NCBI RefSeq assembly: GCF_049309525.1
Contig: NC_133366.1
Span: 19,397,412-19,461,411, forward strand
Reading direction: 5' to 3'
Source: Garra rufa
Lineage: Eukaryota; Chordata; Actinopteri; Cypriniformes; Cyprinidae
Length of the DNA stretch: 64,000 nucleotides
The notes under the pieces were generated by a model that saw nothing but the letters and a program-made list of their open reading frames with translations, did no database searches and was not told the origin of the DNA. Position numbers and translations under genes: made by a program. Shown here piece after piece: positions 37,001 to 48,578 of the stretch (positions within the stretch are counted from its first letter, which is position 1; each line of letters starts with the position of its first letter).

Positions 37001-37577
37001 AAAACCGAGAGAAGAGACAGCAGAAGATGACACGGAAGATGATGAGCAGGCTTTTTGGACAGCAGATGGAGTCAATCCATTGTTTATCTGGAGATAAGTA
37101 TTGGAAAGAGGAGAATATTATCATAATCTTTTAATATTTTCAATATTAATATGATCTTAATCTTAATATTATCTTCAGTGTTATATTATATTTTTTATAT
37201 ACTTTATTTCCCTGTTTTTCAGTTTTCATTTCAGTTTTCTTGAGCAGACTTAACTAAGAATTGAAGTCTCTTCATAAAATGTTATTCACAGACCTTTTAG
37301 TACTCTTAATTACCCATTAATAGTTTGTATGACACAAAAGAGCGAATTCAGTTGATTCACACCCATGTCTTTTTCTTACAGGCAGTGTGAAGTCGCGGCC
37401 TTGGGCGATGGCTATGTCACGACACACTTCTGCTGTCTTGCGGAGGATGGCCATCTGAGTGATTTCTCGATGGGTGAGGGAGCTGTCCTGAAAGAGAGGT
37501 TTGAATGCTGCCACATCGGGGGGTTGAAACAGGGTCCCACAGAGGAGAAATACAGCCACTACAACCTGTGAAACCAT
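30077..37577 (-). CDS. vwa7: VWA7-like protein, copy C, intact (938 aa, 15 coding exons)
   Basis: Exons: 37577-37380, 37087-36794, 34908-34815, 34681-34568, 34453-34267, 34007-33838, 33644-33532, 33338-33222, 33109-32906, 32695-32563, 32446-32294, 32049-31963, 31402-31131, 30923-30630, 30463-30077. All are open, phases agree and every border is GT/AG; the total is 2817 bp with stop. Start is the ATG at 37577 before a signal peptide (about residues 1-24). Residues about 25-296 form a helical domain with H36, HHIDNEAF (119-126) and HTLQDFYSHSNW (161-172). The VWA domain (about 300-500) has D311-T-T-G-S315 and D407. Beta-rich segments follow, with several N-X-S/T sites and paired cysteines in E15. 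The last 20 residues are hydrophobic with no cytoplasmic tail, suggesting a GPI signal or membrane anchor. Exon 4 is five codons shorter than in D and F. VWA7 has no well-established biochemical role; an extracellular adhesion or metal-binding function is inference. A minus-strand AATAAA lies at 29753-29748. Confidence 0.87.
30979..31022. repeat. (TA)n microsatellite in intron 13 of copy C
   Basis: About 20 TA units followed by a T run. Confidence 0.85.
35383..36426. mobile_element. 1.04-kb element with TTAA duplication in intron 2 of copy C
   Basis: Ends CCCTTTGAGCGGT and ACTGAAAGGG, flanked by TTAA at 35379-35382 and 36427-36430, as in piggyBac/Kolobok-type elements. Near the left end CCCACATATGGGATT occurs twice within 60 bases, a likely transposase-binding repeat. 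A 212-bp hAT MITE is nested at 35758-35969. Confidence 0.7.
35758..35969. mobile_element. Intact hAT-type MITE (CAGTGGTTCTCAA family)
   Basis: Inverted ends of about 45 bp, flanked by perfect GTCTAAGT at 35750-35757 and 35970-35977. This is the uninterrupted relative of 15555-16456. Confidence 0.88.
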
Positions 37578-38397
37578 GACTGTCCACAAGAATAGGTGCT
37601 GTGGAAAAATTCACAGTTTGAAAATTCAGCTCCTTACCAGTCAAGAGAATGAAACTAATAAAAATTCCATTAAGCATTGCAGACTAAAATATTGTATAAA
37701 ATCAGGTGAATATTTTAACAACCAACCTCTCTGTAAAAAGCCTTCAGAATACAGACAGGAATAAAACTGTAAAGTCTGGTTTATGCATGTGCCACTGAAG
37801 TAGAGATTTCTCACCAGAAAAAAGTAAAAAATAAAATTACAAATAATTCTGAGAAAACTGCTCTTACATATGTATTGTAATCTACAGACACAATTAGATA
37901 AAGTGCAATAAAATAAACACTTAAAATTGTATTTTGAATGTTTTCTTTCCACTAGTCTGAAACAGCACTTTATGAAAAGCCAAAATAGCCCAAAATCTCA
38001 AAATTGACCAACGTGAAAAAATTTTGCCTTAAATTTTTAAGAATTATTATTTTTTTTTTTAAATTTAACGTTAACGTTAAAGTTAACGTTGTTAATCTTA
38101 AATTGGAAACATCCTCAGAAAATACATACTATACAATTAGACAAATATTAAGTAAAAATGTTCAAATAGACAATTGTTTGATTACCTTTTTGCAGATTTT
38201 GCGTGTACTCTAACTTAGGCACAGCCTCTGTCATTATATTTATACACCTTCACAAATGTGATGAATGTTAGCGTCACACATACTTTTTTAAAATGTAAAT
38301 TAGGGACTGTATAAATGATAACCAAGTAAAGAAGAATATTTACTTCCTTATTAACCACTGTTGTTGATGTGCCCTTTTCTGATTATGTACACCTTGT
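37578..38397. other. 5' flank of copy C
   Basis: Alignable by eye with the flanks of D (51862-52780) and F (63199-64000): shared AAAATCAGGTGAAT, AACCCCTCTGTAAAA-like and GTATTTTGAATGTTTTCTTT phrases in the same order. Likely the intron between the candidate first exon and the start-codon exon. Confidence 0.55.
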
Positions 38398-40548
38398 GTT
38401 ACACTGGATGCGAGCGGTGCGGTGCGACATGACAAAATAAAGTAGTACCCATTATAATCAGTGATGCTGTCTACACTGGATGTGGCAAATCACAGGCAGC
38501 TTTTTAATTTATTTATTTATTTATTTATAATTATTATTTAAATAATGCAGAAAAAGAACAACAAATACAAAGTCAGAATAAGAACAAAACACAATGAGGG
38601 TTACATACAGTACATTAATCCAAGGCATACTATGTTAGTTTATAAAATCACACCATGAAAGAGTCAATAGAATTATTAGAATTTCTTAGATAATTTACAT
38701 ACACATCAAAATGTGAGAGTTTTCTTTAATTTATGAATGCAAAATTTGGCAAGAGATAGCAATAAATTAATATTACATTAAAACATTACATTAAAAAAAT
38801 ATTTTTGGGGGGTTATACAGAAGTTTGGATATAAATATTTTTAACAAAATTGGAAAAGTCAACCCAAAACACTTTACGCACAATCCCAAAACAAATAATT
38901 GATTGTTTCTTCAGACTAAGGACAAAAAGAGCAACTGGGGGAAATACTATTATTAAATTGATCAAGTTTGTAACTTACCAGTCGTTAGACTTCGACAACT
39001 TTATTAGATATAAACTTTTTTTGTCGAAGAAGTCAAAAATCTTCCCATTCCATATTAATAAATATGTTATTTAAAAAACTCACACAAGCAGGTAATAAAA
39101 TCTGAGATCTAAAGTTTGACATGGTATTGAAAAGACTTATGAAAACAAAAGAAAAGTATTTTTTTTTTATACCTAATATTTGTATTGTTTCCAATAAAAT
39201 AACTAAATAAATCCACTAACTCGAAACCCCCCATATATAGCCCGATCAGCTAGCATAATGCTTTTTTTTATTAAGTGAGTTTTAGAATTCCAAACATAGT
39301 CTACTATAATTTTGTTCCGTGTTCTACAAATTTCCACAGAAACATCCAGTGCCGTTGCAGGATAGATAACCCAAGATAACCCATCTGCTTTAGAAAGCAA
39401 CACTTGATAGATCACGCGGTAACCAAGAATTGAATTTGTGTCGGATAGAATACGAGGTTCAAAATTTTCAGATTTGTATGGAATGTCACAGTAGAATCTT
39501 TATAAGATATAAGATCACATTTATGGATATTAAGATTTAAACCAGAAGCAGAAGGTTTATAAATGTTGATTGATTTGCCACAGAGATACCTTTCAAATGA
39601 CTGTTTTGAAGGTTGATGGCTAATATTTGCATAGGAAGCAGAAAAAGATATGGTGAGCCATGACACATGCTTCTATCTAAATGAAACCTATGAGTAGTAC
39701 CATGTTTTAATTGAAACATTGGCATTATTGTGAATTGCATTAATAAAATTCGGGCCAAAACCAAACATACTCAAGGACTTAAGAATAAAGGGAAATTTAA
39801 TGGAATCAAAATCTTTATAAAAATCAAGAAAAAGCAGAAAACTGTCATCAAGGATCAAATCTGAGGGATCTAAAATATCAAGAACAAGTTTAATATGTTT
39901 AAAATAAGTCTATCTTGAATTGACATTCATCTATTAAAATTGAATAATTAAATCATCTAACACACATATAATCTTCTTAGCAAAAATCATGGCTAATATT
40001 TTGTAGTTATTATTTAATAGATAGATAATTTGAAAATTTCTTATACAACTCTGCGGTCAAACAATAATTTCCAGGAAATTTATTTAGTTTTAGCTTGTTA
40101 ATCGCCTCAGAAATATCTTTAATTTGAATAGGAGCTTCACATAAGATCTTGCCATTATCATAAATTTTGGGAATAAGGTCATGTCATGGGAGTTAAAGAA
40201 TAAGTCCAAGTTCTCTTGAGTGTCTGAAGGTTTTTATAAAACTCTTCACAATAGTTAGAAATGTCTTCTTTAAAACTACTCTGTTTACCTTTAGATTACT
40301 TATAGAATTAAGATGATTTTGCTGTTTCTCTAATTAAAAAATAGCTGGAATTATGTTCTCCCTCTTCCAGTGACCGCCTTCTTGAGCGAACAAAAGCACT
40401 CTTTTAAATCCCTAACAGTAAACTGCTGTCTTGTTCTATTTATGACATGCTGACATCAAATTCAAATCATGTAGTGTAGACAAGATAGACAGACATTGTA
40501 GCTGTTGTGGCACCGCACAAGAACTGTCTTGTCCAGTGTAGACACGGT
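38398..40548. mobile_element. Inserted DNA element carrying a LINE, absent from copy D
   Basis: Ends ACACTGGATGCGAG and CTTGTCCAGTGTAGACAC are related by inversion. The host phrase CACCTTGTGTT is continued in D by TGATCTAACC at 52770-52790, while in C it continues only after 40548, so D shows the empty site. Confidence 0.6.
38496..40440 (-). mobile_element. Tx1/L1-like LINE fragment
   Basis: Minus-strand translations include DFYKDFDSIKFPFILKSLSM, FGFGPNFINAIHNNANVSIK and a following block ending SPYLFLLPMQILAINLQNS, the order seen in L1/Tx1 reverse transcriptases. Several frame breaks. An A-rich tail (plus-strand TTTATT run at about 38496-38530) marks the 3' end. Confidence 0.7.
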
Positions 40549-40574
40549 GTTAGATTTAAACTTAGAAAACTCAC

Positions 40575-40655
40575 CTCTTTTTCCTTGACAAGAACCCATA
40601 ACAATGCATAACTTTCTATCCCTGTAACAAACTTTCCCAACACTTGATTCAATAT
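40575..40655 (-). other. Candidate 5' non-coding exon of copy C
   Basis: Homologous to 13407-13490. Reads GGGAAAGTTTGTTACAGGGA and ends in AAAAAGAG followed by GTGAGT. It is separated from the coding start at 37577 by about 3 kb, of which about 2.1 kb is an inserted element (38398-40548) absent from copy D. Confidence 0.4.
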
Positions 40656-41227
40656 ATATTTTTAACAATAGTGGAAGATCAAAAATCACAATCTACATGT
40701 AATTTTATTCATTTAATCCTCCCAAACTGTCTTAAATCGTATAATTTATAATGACTTATGTGACAGGAGTTCAGTGCAGCCCTTTAGCCAATGAGAAACT
40801 GAATGAGAGTCAATGCTACACAATGTAGAATCCCTTTATATGAGCTTTATCTTTAATAAACATTCAAAAAGATCAAGAGTAAATACTGCACTATTCTTGA
40901 AATCACAGCGTACCCACAAAAACTAGTCCCAAACACACCTTGTGAGAGACATACAGTGAGAGAGACAGTGAGTCGCAGTGTGGCATAATTCTGGTAAATG
41001 GATCCCGAGGTTCTGCCTCAATTGTGAGTTTGACATCCGTCCCTGACTCTGTGTCTGTGGATGGATTCAGTGTGACAATTCCTTGAGAGCTTCCTCCTGT
41101 TCCCAGGGTCAGAGAGCTGGGGAAAGACCTGGTCAGTCCGGGCTCCAAAAGTGTAGTTGCCACCTGTAGTATTAGAGGCCATTGTAACATTGAGACTCAA
41201 TGGGACTCCGGGCTCTGTGATTGGACC

Positions 41228-43014
41228 CAGAGCCGGATTAACGCAAAGGCAAACTAGGCACGTGCCTAGGGCCCGATTGGCGGGAGGGGGCCCAGACAGA
41301 GGGACACTTTTTTTTTCTCTCTTTTTTTTTAAATGTACAAATGTCCTATCTACAATCTATTTCAATATTTATTAATTAACTAAAAATAGTGACGATGTTT
41401 ATCTTAACCATAGACTGTTACATTGTCATATTAACGCCAGCCCATGACTGTAGAGCGGCGCCAGCCAGTCAGAGCCATACAGAGCGATTTGTGATAAGCT
41501 TTTCACCCAGAGTTATGCCGCGTTCAAGGCAACCCGTAACCCGTGTTTTTCCAACCTTCTACCCGTGAAAGTGCACTGGAACGGCAGTCAAACCCGTGAC
41601 TTCCCACTCGTGAACTCGTACTAGATCGATGGACTCCCAGTTACGAGTTCTGTAACATACAATATCAGCGCTAATGCGTGCGGTGTTTATGCAAGTGGTA
41701 CACTGTGGAAAAATAGAGCATAGGACAATATAACGTTGCAATCAAATTAATAATAATATATAAATAATAATAATTCATAAATGTGCCCAGGCAGTTTGGC
41801 GTGACTTGCCTGGAACGCTACAAAGTCGTGAGTCGTGATTTTAAGTCGTGTTTTACGAGCTCAAAAACCTGCCTGGAACGCGTAGCATTAGATGCATGCT
41901 GCACATTTAATGTTATTATTAAATAAGGCCTATTATTACATTGCATTTAGTTTGAGAGCAAAAGAATGACAACATAACCTGTACATTAGTTGATTTGTAT
42001 TGCTTTTTACCTTCCCTCCAAAACTCGTGTTTTTTTGTTTTTTTTTTAATTCAGGCATATTTTGAAAAAATTAAATAAAGCAAAGCCGTTTGAACAGCGC
42101 TCTTCACTTATAATTTTATTTTGGTACCATGACCCGCACTTACAAAACAGTCTTCTTTTTAGCGTTTATTTTACAATAATAACCAATAGGATAGAACACA
42201 GGTGTGGTGTTTTAGCAGCTAATCTATTGGTGATTAATATAAATAAAATAAAGCTAAAACTCTGTTTTGTCAGTGTTCCATGGTCTCATAGCCTACTATA
42301 AGAAATAAAGTTTAATAAATGCAATACAATGCATCACAAATCCGTGAGTACAGTTTACAAACCCGTGGGAACGAATTGCTAAAGCGTGCGCACAGATTAT
42401 AAATTTGTCGGTAAGGATTCAAAATCTGAGGGTACGGTTTTCAAAATCTGAGCTCACGGATTGGATATTCGTGGGTACGGTTTGATAATCCATGGGCACG
42501 ATTTATATTTATTTATTTAACCGAGGGAACAGTTTAAGAACTCGTGAGTACAGTTTAAACTGAGGGAACGAACTGCAAAACCGTCCCCACGGATTAATTA
42601 TTTTTCTTCTAGAGGGGCTCCGTGTGAGCCCAATATCGTTTTGCTTAATAAACTTATTTGCTCTGTTTACATAGTTTACTGACACCTATTGGTTATTTAC
42701 TGGTACTACTGCCTTAACAATGACACTCCCAATGGATAAGATGAGGATAATTTAATAGCATTTAATAGAGCCGTGTAATGTATAAATAATGAATATCAAA
42801 AAATAGTCTGATAGACTGTTTTATATACAACACATGACTTATTTTGGCATACAACAACCAATTTTTAACCAAAGACTAGGCTATGTAAAATGTGAATTAA
42901 CTTTTATTAGTAACTTTGGTAAGTTTCAGATTTCAATTCATAAATAACATCGACGGAGGGGGGCCCAAAAAATGCAACCTGCCTAGTGTAGTACATTTAT
43001 TTAATCCGGCTCTG
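41228..43014. mobile_element. hAT-type element splitting the relic exon 14
   Basis: Ends CAGAGCCGGATTAA and TTAATCCGGCTCTG, flanked by perfect ATTGGACC at 41220-41227 and 43015-43022. No intact transposase. It carries the TTA-flanked MITE at 41516-41887 that also sits in the large palindrome at 6532-9964. Confidence 0.85.
41516..41887. mobile_element. PIF/Harbinger-type MITE, third copy
   Basis: Ends TGCCGCGTTCAAGGCA and TGCCTGGAACGCGTAGCA, flanked by TTA. Shares CGTGTTTTTCCA, GTGCACTGGA and GGCAGTCAAACC with 7215-7548. Confidence 0.7.
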
Positions 43015-43047
43015 ATTGGACCTGTGGAGGAACAGATTTGGTAAATA

Positions 43048-43925
43048 CACTGACCAGACATAACATTATGACCACCTTCCTAATATTATGTTTTTGCTAC
43101 CAAAACAGCCCTGACCCGACGAGGCATGGACTCCACTAGACCCTTGAAGGTGTGCTGCGGTTTCTGGCACCAAGATGTGAGCAGCAGATCCAAGTCCTGT
43201 AAGTTGCGAGGTGGGGCCTCCATGGATCAGACTTGTTTGTTCACCACATCCCACAGATGCTTGATTGGATTGAGATCTGGGAAATTTGGAGGCCAAGTCC
43301 ATACCTCAAACTCATTCTTGTGCTCCTTAAACCATTCCTTTGTGGCAAGGTGCATTATCCTGCTGAAAGAGGCCACAACCACTAGATTGTTTCTATGAAA
43401 AGGTTTACATGGTTTGCAACAATTCCTAGGTAGGTTAAAGCACTGTAACATCCACATGGATGGCAGGACCCAAAGTTTCCCAGGACAGTGGTTAACATGG
43501 GCACCCTGATTGGTCTACAGCTGTGCAGCCCAATATGCAAAAAACTGTGATGCGTGGTGTATTCTGAAATCTTTCCATCAGAACCAGCATTAACTTCTTG
43601 AGCAAGATGAGCTTCAGTAGCTTGTCTGTTGGATCAGACCACACGGGCCAGCTTTTGCTCCCCACGTGCATTAGTGAGCCTTGGCCACCCATGACCCTGT
43701 CATGACCCGGTTTACCACTGTTCCTTCCTTGGACCACTTTTAATAGATACTGACCACTGAAGACTGAGAACATCGTGCAAGAGCTGCAGTTTTGGAGATG
43801 ATCTGACGCAGTTGTCTAGTCATCACAATTTGGCCCTTGTCAAACTCACTCAAATCCTTACGCTTGCCTATTTGTCCTGTTTCTAACACATCAATTTTGA
43901 GGACAAAATGTTTACTTGCTGCCTA
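43048..43925 (-). mobile_element. Tc1-like element relic (transposase on minus strand)
   Basis: Left end reads TGACCAGACATAACATTATG. Minus-strand translation keeps WPPNFPDLNPIKHLWDVVNK, the C-terminal catalytic block of Tc1 transposases, with Lys where the catalytic Glu is expected. Frame broken; right end truncated by the next element. Confidence 0.7.
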
Positions 43926-43930
43926 ATATA

Positions 43931-44600
43931 CAGTGAATCCAGAAAGTATTCACAGCGCTATACTTTTTCCACATTTTGTTATGTTACAGCCTAATTCCAA
44001 AGTGGATTAAATTAATCATTTTTCATAAAATTCTACAAACAATACCCCATAATGACAATGTGAATTACGTTTGTTTAAAATCTTTGCAAATAGATTAAAA
44101 AAAAGGATTCACAGCGTTTGCTCAATACTTTGTTGAAGCCCGTTTGGCACCAATTACAGCCTCAAGTCTTTTGAGTACGATGCTAAAAGCTTGGCACACC
44201 TATTTTTGGGCAGCTTCTCTGCTTCTTCTTTGCAGTACCTCTCAAGCTCCATCAAGTGCACAGCCATTTTCAGATCTGTCCAGAGATGTTAAATCGGATT
44301 CAAGTCTGGGAGGCCACTCAAGGACATTCACAGAGTTGTCCTGTAGCCACTCATTTGTTATCTTGGCTGCATGCTTAGGGTCTGTCGCCCCGGTCTGAGG
44401 TCCAGAGTGCTCTGGAGCAGGTTTTTTTTATCAAGGATGCCTCTGTACATTGCCGCAGTCATCTTTCCCTCAATCCTGACTAGTCTGAGAAACATCTTAA
44501 GGATGATCAGTGGAAACAGGTTGCACCTGAGCTCAATTTTAAGTGCCATGGTAAAGGCTGTGAATACTTACATACATGTGATTTTTTTATTTTTTTTTAT
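43931..44600. mobile_element. Second Tc1-like element, internally deleted
   Basis: Starts TA-CAGTGAATCCAGAAAGTAT, continuing CACATTTTGTTATG, the left terminus of a common fish Tc1-like family. The right end is truncated near 44600. It abuts the previous relic. Confidence 0.65.
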
Positions 44601-45245
44601 CAGTCAGAGTCGACCCTGGACAGCTTTTATAAGTATAAAAGAGACTGTGCCAATCAGTCGTTATCACTACAGAGCTTCTGTTTGTTGAACTGACCAATTC
44701 TTGAAAGAACTAAAATACAAAAGACCAATCCTTTGACTGTTTTTTTACTCCCAGTTTCACCTTTAAAAATAGGTTTAGAATTTTTCCATGACACAGTATT
44801 CTGTTTGTCAACTCTACAAATTTGCATGAAAAACTTTGCATTAAAACCCCAATGCAAAATCCCCAAGGGGAAATGTTATATACGGATGCCAAATTCTTGA
44901 TCATGCAGATTTATATAGAAATTACTTGGTTGTGCTTATTAAATTTCAAAGCAAAATGGTAAGTGCACATAAAGCAAAATTTTTTTGTGGATATGTTTTT
45001 TTTTAAATAGTGACATTATAAATTATACAATGCATGATGCATGACAGAGGACAAGTGGTTTGGACTGCCCTTCCGTATTTCTCACCAGAACATGACAGGA
45101 TTGTTGTTTCAGGACCAACAAAACTTGCTGACGCAGAAACATGCCTGTATCAGGAGCTGGTCGGACCTTAGAAATAAAATCTAATTAAATTATTTAATTG
45201 TCTGATAAGATAAAAGAAACAGCTTAGCTTTTAAAGAAGGTTGAC
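44601..45245. other. Downstream flank of copy D
   Basis: Non-coding. From about 45080 it matches the 3' flank of F near 57080 (GACAGGATTG, CAGGACCAACAAAAC). No other feature seen. Confidence 0.5.
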
Positions 45246-48200
45246 TTTATTCACCACAATCCGCTGATCTTAGAAGGGTCCTCACAAACCACAGAGACCA
45301 TGAAACAGTTTTAAAATAGTAAATTCACATTCTTCTCAAGGGGGCATCTTCCCTATTTATAAGAACATTTTTTTCCATTATAACAGATTAAGAGGTAGGG
45401 CATAAATGTGAAGTCTTTACCAGCAATTTGTAAAAGAAAATAGTAAGATCATAATGATATTACGTTAAAGATATTAGAAAAATGTTCATTTTATACCTGA
45501 CTTCAGTTCCTCTCATCCATAAAGATGGGAAACTAATAACTCTACTAGAGCAACACACATGGAGAAGGACACAGAATATGATGCACTGGAGCTAACAGTT
45601 GGAGAAGGGCTCTTTATAGAGGTGAAACAAGTGCCCACATTTCCCACGCTGTCCACAGCTACCAGCTCTGCTTCCTGAGAACAACAGGAAGCATTATAGG
45701 ATGCCACAGTCACATTTGTGCCATCTGCACTCATCTCATAACTTAAGCTGAGAGAGCCATTGCCACGACTGAGGGACACTCCGGCTATGCCTGTACCATT
45801 TCCATCCGTCAAGTTGGCAGAGAGTTCCCATGAAGCTCTGTTGCATTCAGTAGGACAGTCAGCTTTGATGCTCACTACCTGACAGACAGGGCTAGAGAAA
45901 TCAGTGACCTTCCAAAAAAAGAAAAAAAAAAGGTTAAACAGAGTCAACGAAAGGATAAAATGCTTGAATGCAAAACAGAGGCACAGTGATACTTTTTTTT
46001 TCTTCCAGCTTTCATAACAGTTACCTTAGTCATGACAGTGAACCGCACAGCCACATAATTCGAGTCACCAGATTTTGGATCTTCTGCTTCAATAGTGATT
46101 GTGACGTCCGTCCCAGACTCTGTGTCAGAGGGTGCGGTCAGTCTTACGGTTCCCTGAGCACTTCCCTCTATCCCTGTGTCCAGAGAGCTGGGGAAAGACA
46201 CATTAAAGGTGCGGTCTGTTCGGGCTTGGATAGTGTAGTTGGCACCTGTAGCATTTGTGACCAATGTAAAGTTGAGAACGAAAGGGATTCCAGGCTCTAT
46301 AGTGCTGCTTGGTTGGGCCTGAGAAGGGATATGATTAATATGGTCAGAGATATTGTCAGTTTATTTTTGCATGTGTCATAGATATTATTTTTAGATTTAG
46401 TAAATTCCATACAAGTCATGTCAATGATGATAGGGTGAACTGGCTCCTTAAGCTCACCGTGATAGTAACTCTAGAGCCTCATTGCTGGGTGGGTGACTGT
46501 CTCTGGAATCGACTAGGCAAAGATCGAGTTGAGTCATTTAACAGCCCTTTCAGCTGCACCACAAACACCCACTCTGGGATTCTGTCTATGTTGACCAGGA
46601 AGTCTGTCGCATCCAATGATTTAATGGTTCCATTAACAACAGCAGATCCTGAAGCTTCAACTAGAAGCACGTCAGTCACTGTGATTGAATCTCCTCCGGT
46701 CACAGAGACAAACAAAGTAGCATTCCGACCTGAGCAATCAGAAAAGCATTTGCATTAAACTGATCAGAAGTTACGGTAAACATATACATAATGAGCATTC
46801 TATTCATCAAAGAATCCTGAAACACATTTTACTATTTTGAGAATAAAAGTAAAATAAATATTTCTTCAGCTCAAACTTAGCATATTAGAATGATTTCTGA
46901 AAGATCACGTGACACTGAAGACTGTAGGCTTCAGCTTTGTCATCAGAGTAATTAATTACATTTTAAAATTAAAATAGAAAATAGCTGTTTTAAATGTTAA
47001 TGATATTTCACTTTTTTTACTGTATTATTGATTAAATAAATAATAAAGGTGGACATTCTCCTAAAAATATTTACCAATGAAAGGACGATTGGCTATTGGT
47101 GTGAAGATACCCCCTTCTAGCTGCTCCACAAAGTTAAAGAGAAAGTTCACAGAACTCTGTCCTGTAATCACAATTAAAGCATAGTGAAAGTAGTACAACT
47201 ATTGTGAGATGCTTCAGCATTGGTATGTCCCAAAGTAAATTTACTGAACTGTACCTACACACATGTGCAAAAATAATAACATCTCAATGGTTTACAAACA
47301 AAACAAAGCATATACTGGCAGACTAAAAACACTTACCAGTGACTTTAAGGCTGTAGAAGCTTGTAGAGTCAATGCTGATCTTCCATTCTCCTGTCTGGTT
47401 GTCAGAGTTGAGTTTTACTCTCTTCAGATTCCCTACTGTCAGGATGCTGCCCAAAGGACCATCTGCCACTGAACCTGACTGAGACACACCTGAAAGCCAA
47501 AGGAAACAGTTTATTTTTAACAATGATTTTGGAATCTTATTTTTCTATTGGACTAAATAAAACCCTCATAACAATGTTCAAGGTATGTTGGCTCACCTGT
47601 CAGGCTGTAGATGGTAAAAACTGGAGAGTCTCCAGTGACATACACAGTCACATTGGACAGAGATGGATCTAAGACAAAGAAAAAAATGTCTGCAATGGCT
47701 GGACTTCTCACCACCTGAAGCAGTGTCACCTTCAGGAAAAACACAAATGTTTTCAGTATGTTGAAAATCCCTAATCACCAAATTGTGAAAAAAATATTGC
47801 AAATACTGGGATACATACTTCCCCTTCTTCAATTTTTTCCATATTAAATGTGTTATAGTGAGATTAAATGGAGAGTTGACACACCAAAAAAGTCTTCATC
47901 TGTCATTCGTAGAACATACCAGGGCTGAGGTAGATGCATCTGTAATGACTGCAGTGGCTTGAGACAGTGCATCTTTTGTGACCTCTATTGTCTGTCCACC
48001 AGAAACATGGGCCAGATCTCTGTACAGTTGTATTTCAGATTCAGATATTGATCTTGATGTAAAACATTGAGATTGTGAGACATCCCTTCTTCTGCGGAAT
48101 GAGAAAGGGCTTGTCAACATGAAAGTGACCTGGATGGTGAGAAGAAACAACAGTCAGAAAAACAGAAAAATGTCATTACATTCAATTCAATAACATTTTA

Positions 48201-48550
48201 ATTTTAGCAGGAGTTATATAGCAGGCATTTACTGTTGACTTGGTGCGTTCAATCATGGCCTGAATGGTGTTTTTTAATTCTGAGTCCTTTGCTGCAGCAT
48301 CAGTGAAAACAAAAATGTCTGTAGATGGAGGAGCTCCTGCTAGTGCCAACTGGAGAACCATGCAACAAATAAAAACAAAATAACAGAACGTCAATATTAT
48401 TACAATTTCTTAGTCTGGCTTTATTGTGATATCAAAGCTTAACCGAGCTGAGATATTCACAAAAATCAATAATGTAACCTTATACAGTAACTCAGTTGTA
48501 AGAGAAGTTATTTTATCAGTTTACAACACTCTCCAAAATACATAAATATA

Positions 48551-48578
48551 AAACACACACACACACACACACACACAC
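48551..48578. repeat. (CA)n run forming the exon 7 donor of copy D
   Basis: On the coding strand the donor GTGTGTG is the first part of an uninterrupted (GT)n run. C has a shorter version, and F only GTGTGTTT. Confidence 0.85.

Larger units (their letters stand above)
40960..43021 (-). pseudogene. VWA7-like relic exon 14, split by a hAT element
   Basis: After a CCACAG acceptor at 43022-43027, the minus strand encodes a start like family exon 14 and continues at 41227-40960 (EPGVPLSLNVTMASNTTGGN). A hAT-type element at 41228-43014, with ATTGGACC duplicated on both sides, interrupts the exon only about seven bases in. Further on, a deletion after RTDQ shifts the frame, though the nucleotide match runs on through the SGTDV region. 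Sequence downstream (about 40900-40760) matches the equivalent flank at 53100-53220, so this is the tail of an older gene copy lying upstream of copy C. Confidence 0.7.

Noticed and set aside
37365..37571. Plus-strand frame opposite exon 1 (also at 17281 on minus and 51613 on plus)
   Set aside because: Antisense shadow of the conserved first coding exon.
43066..43457. Possible host gene with a DLNPIKHLWDVV motif
   Set aside because: The motif is the Tc1 transposase C-terminal block; frame is broken and the catalytic Glu is replaced.
46435..46758. Plus-strand frame of 107 codons, with equals at 31261 and 58514
   Set aside because: Antisense shadow of VWA7-like exon 13; present wherever that exon is.
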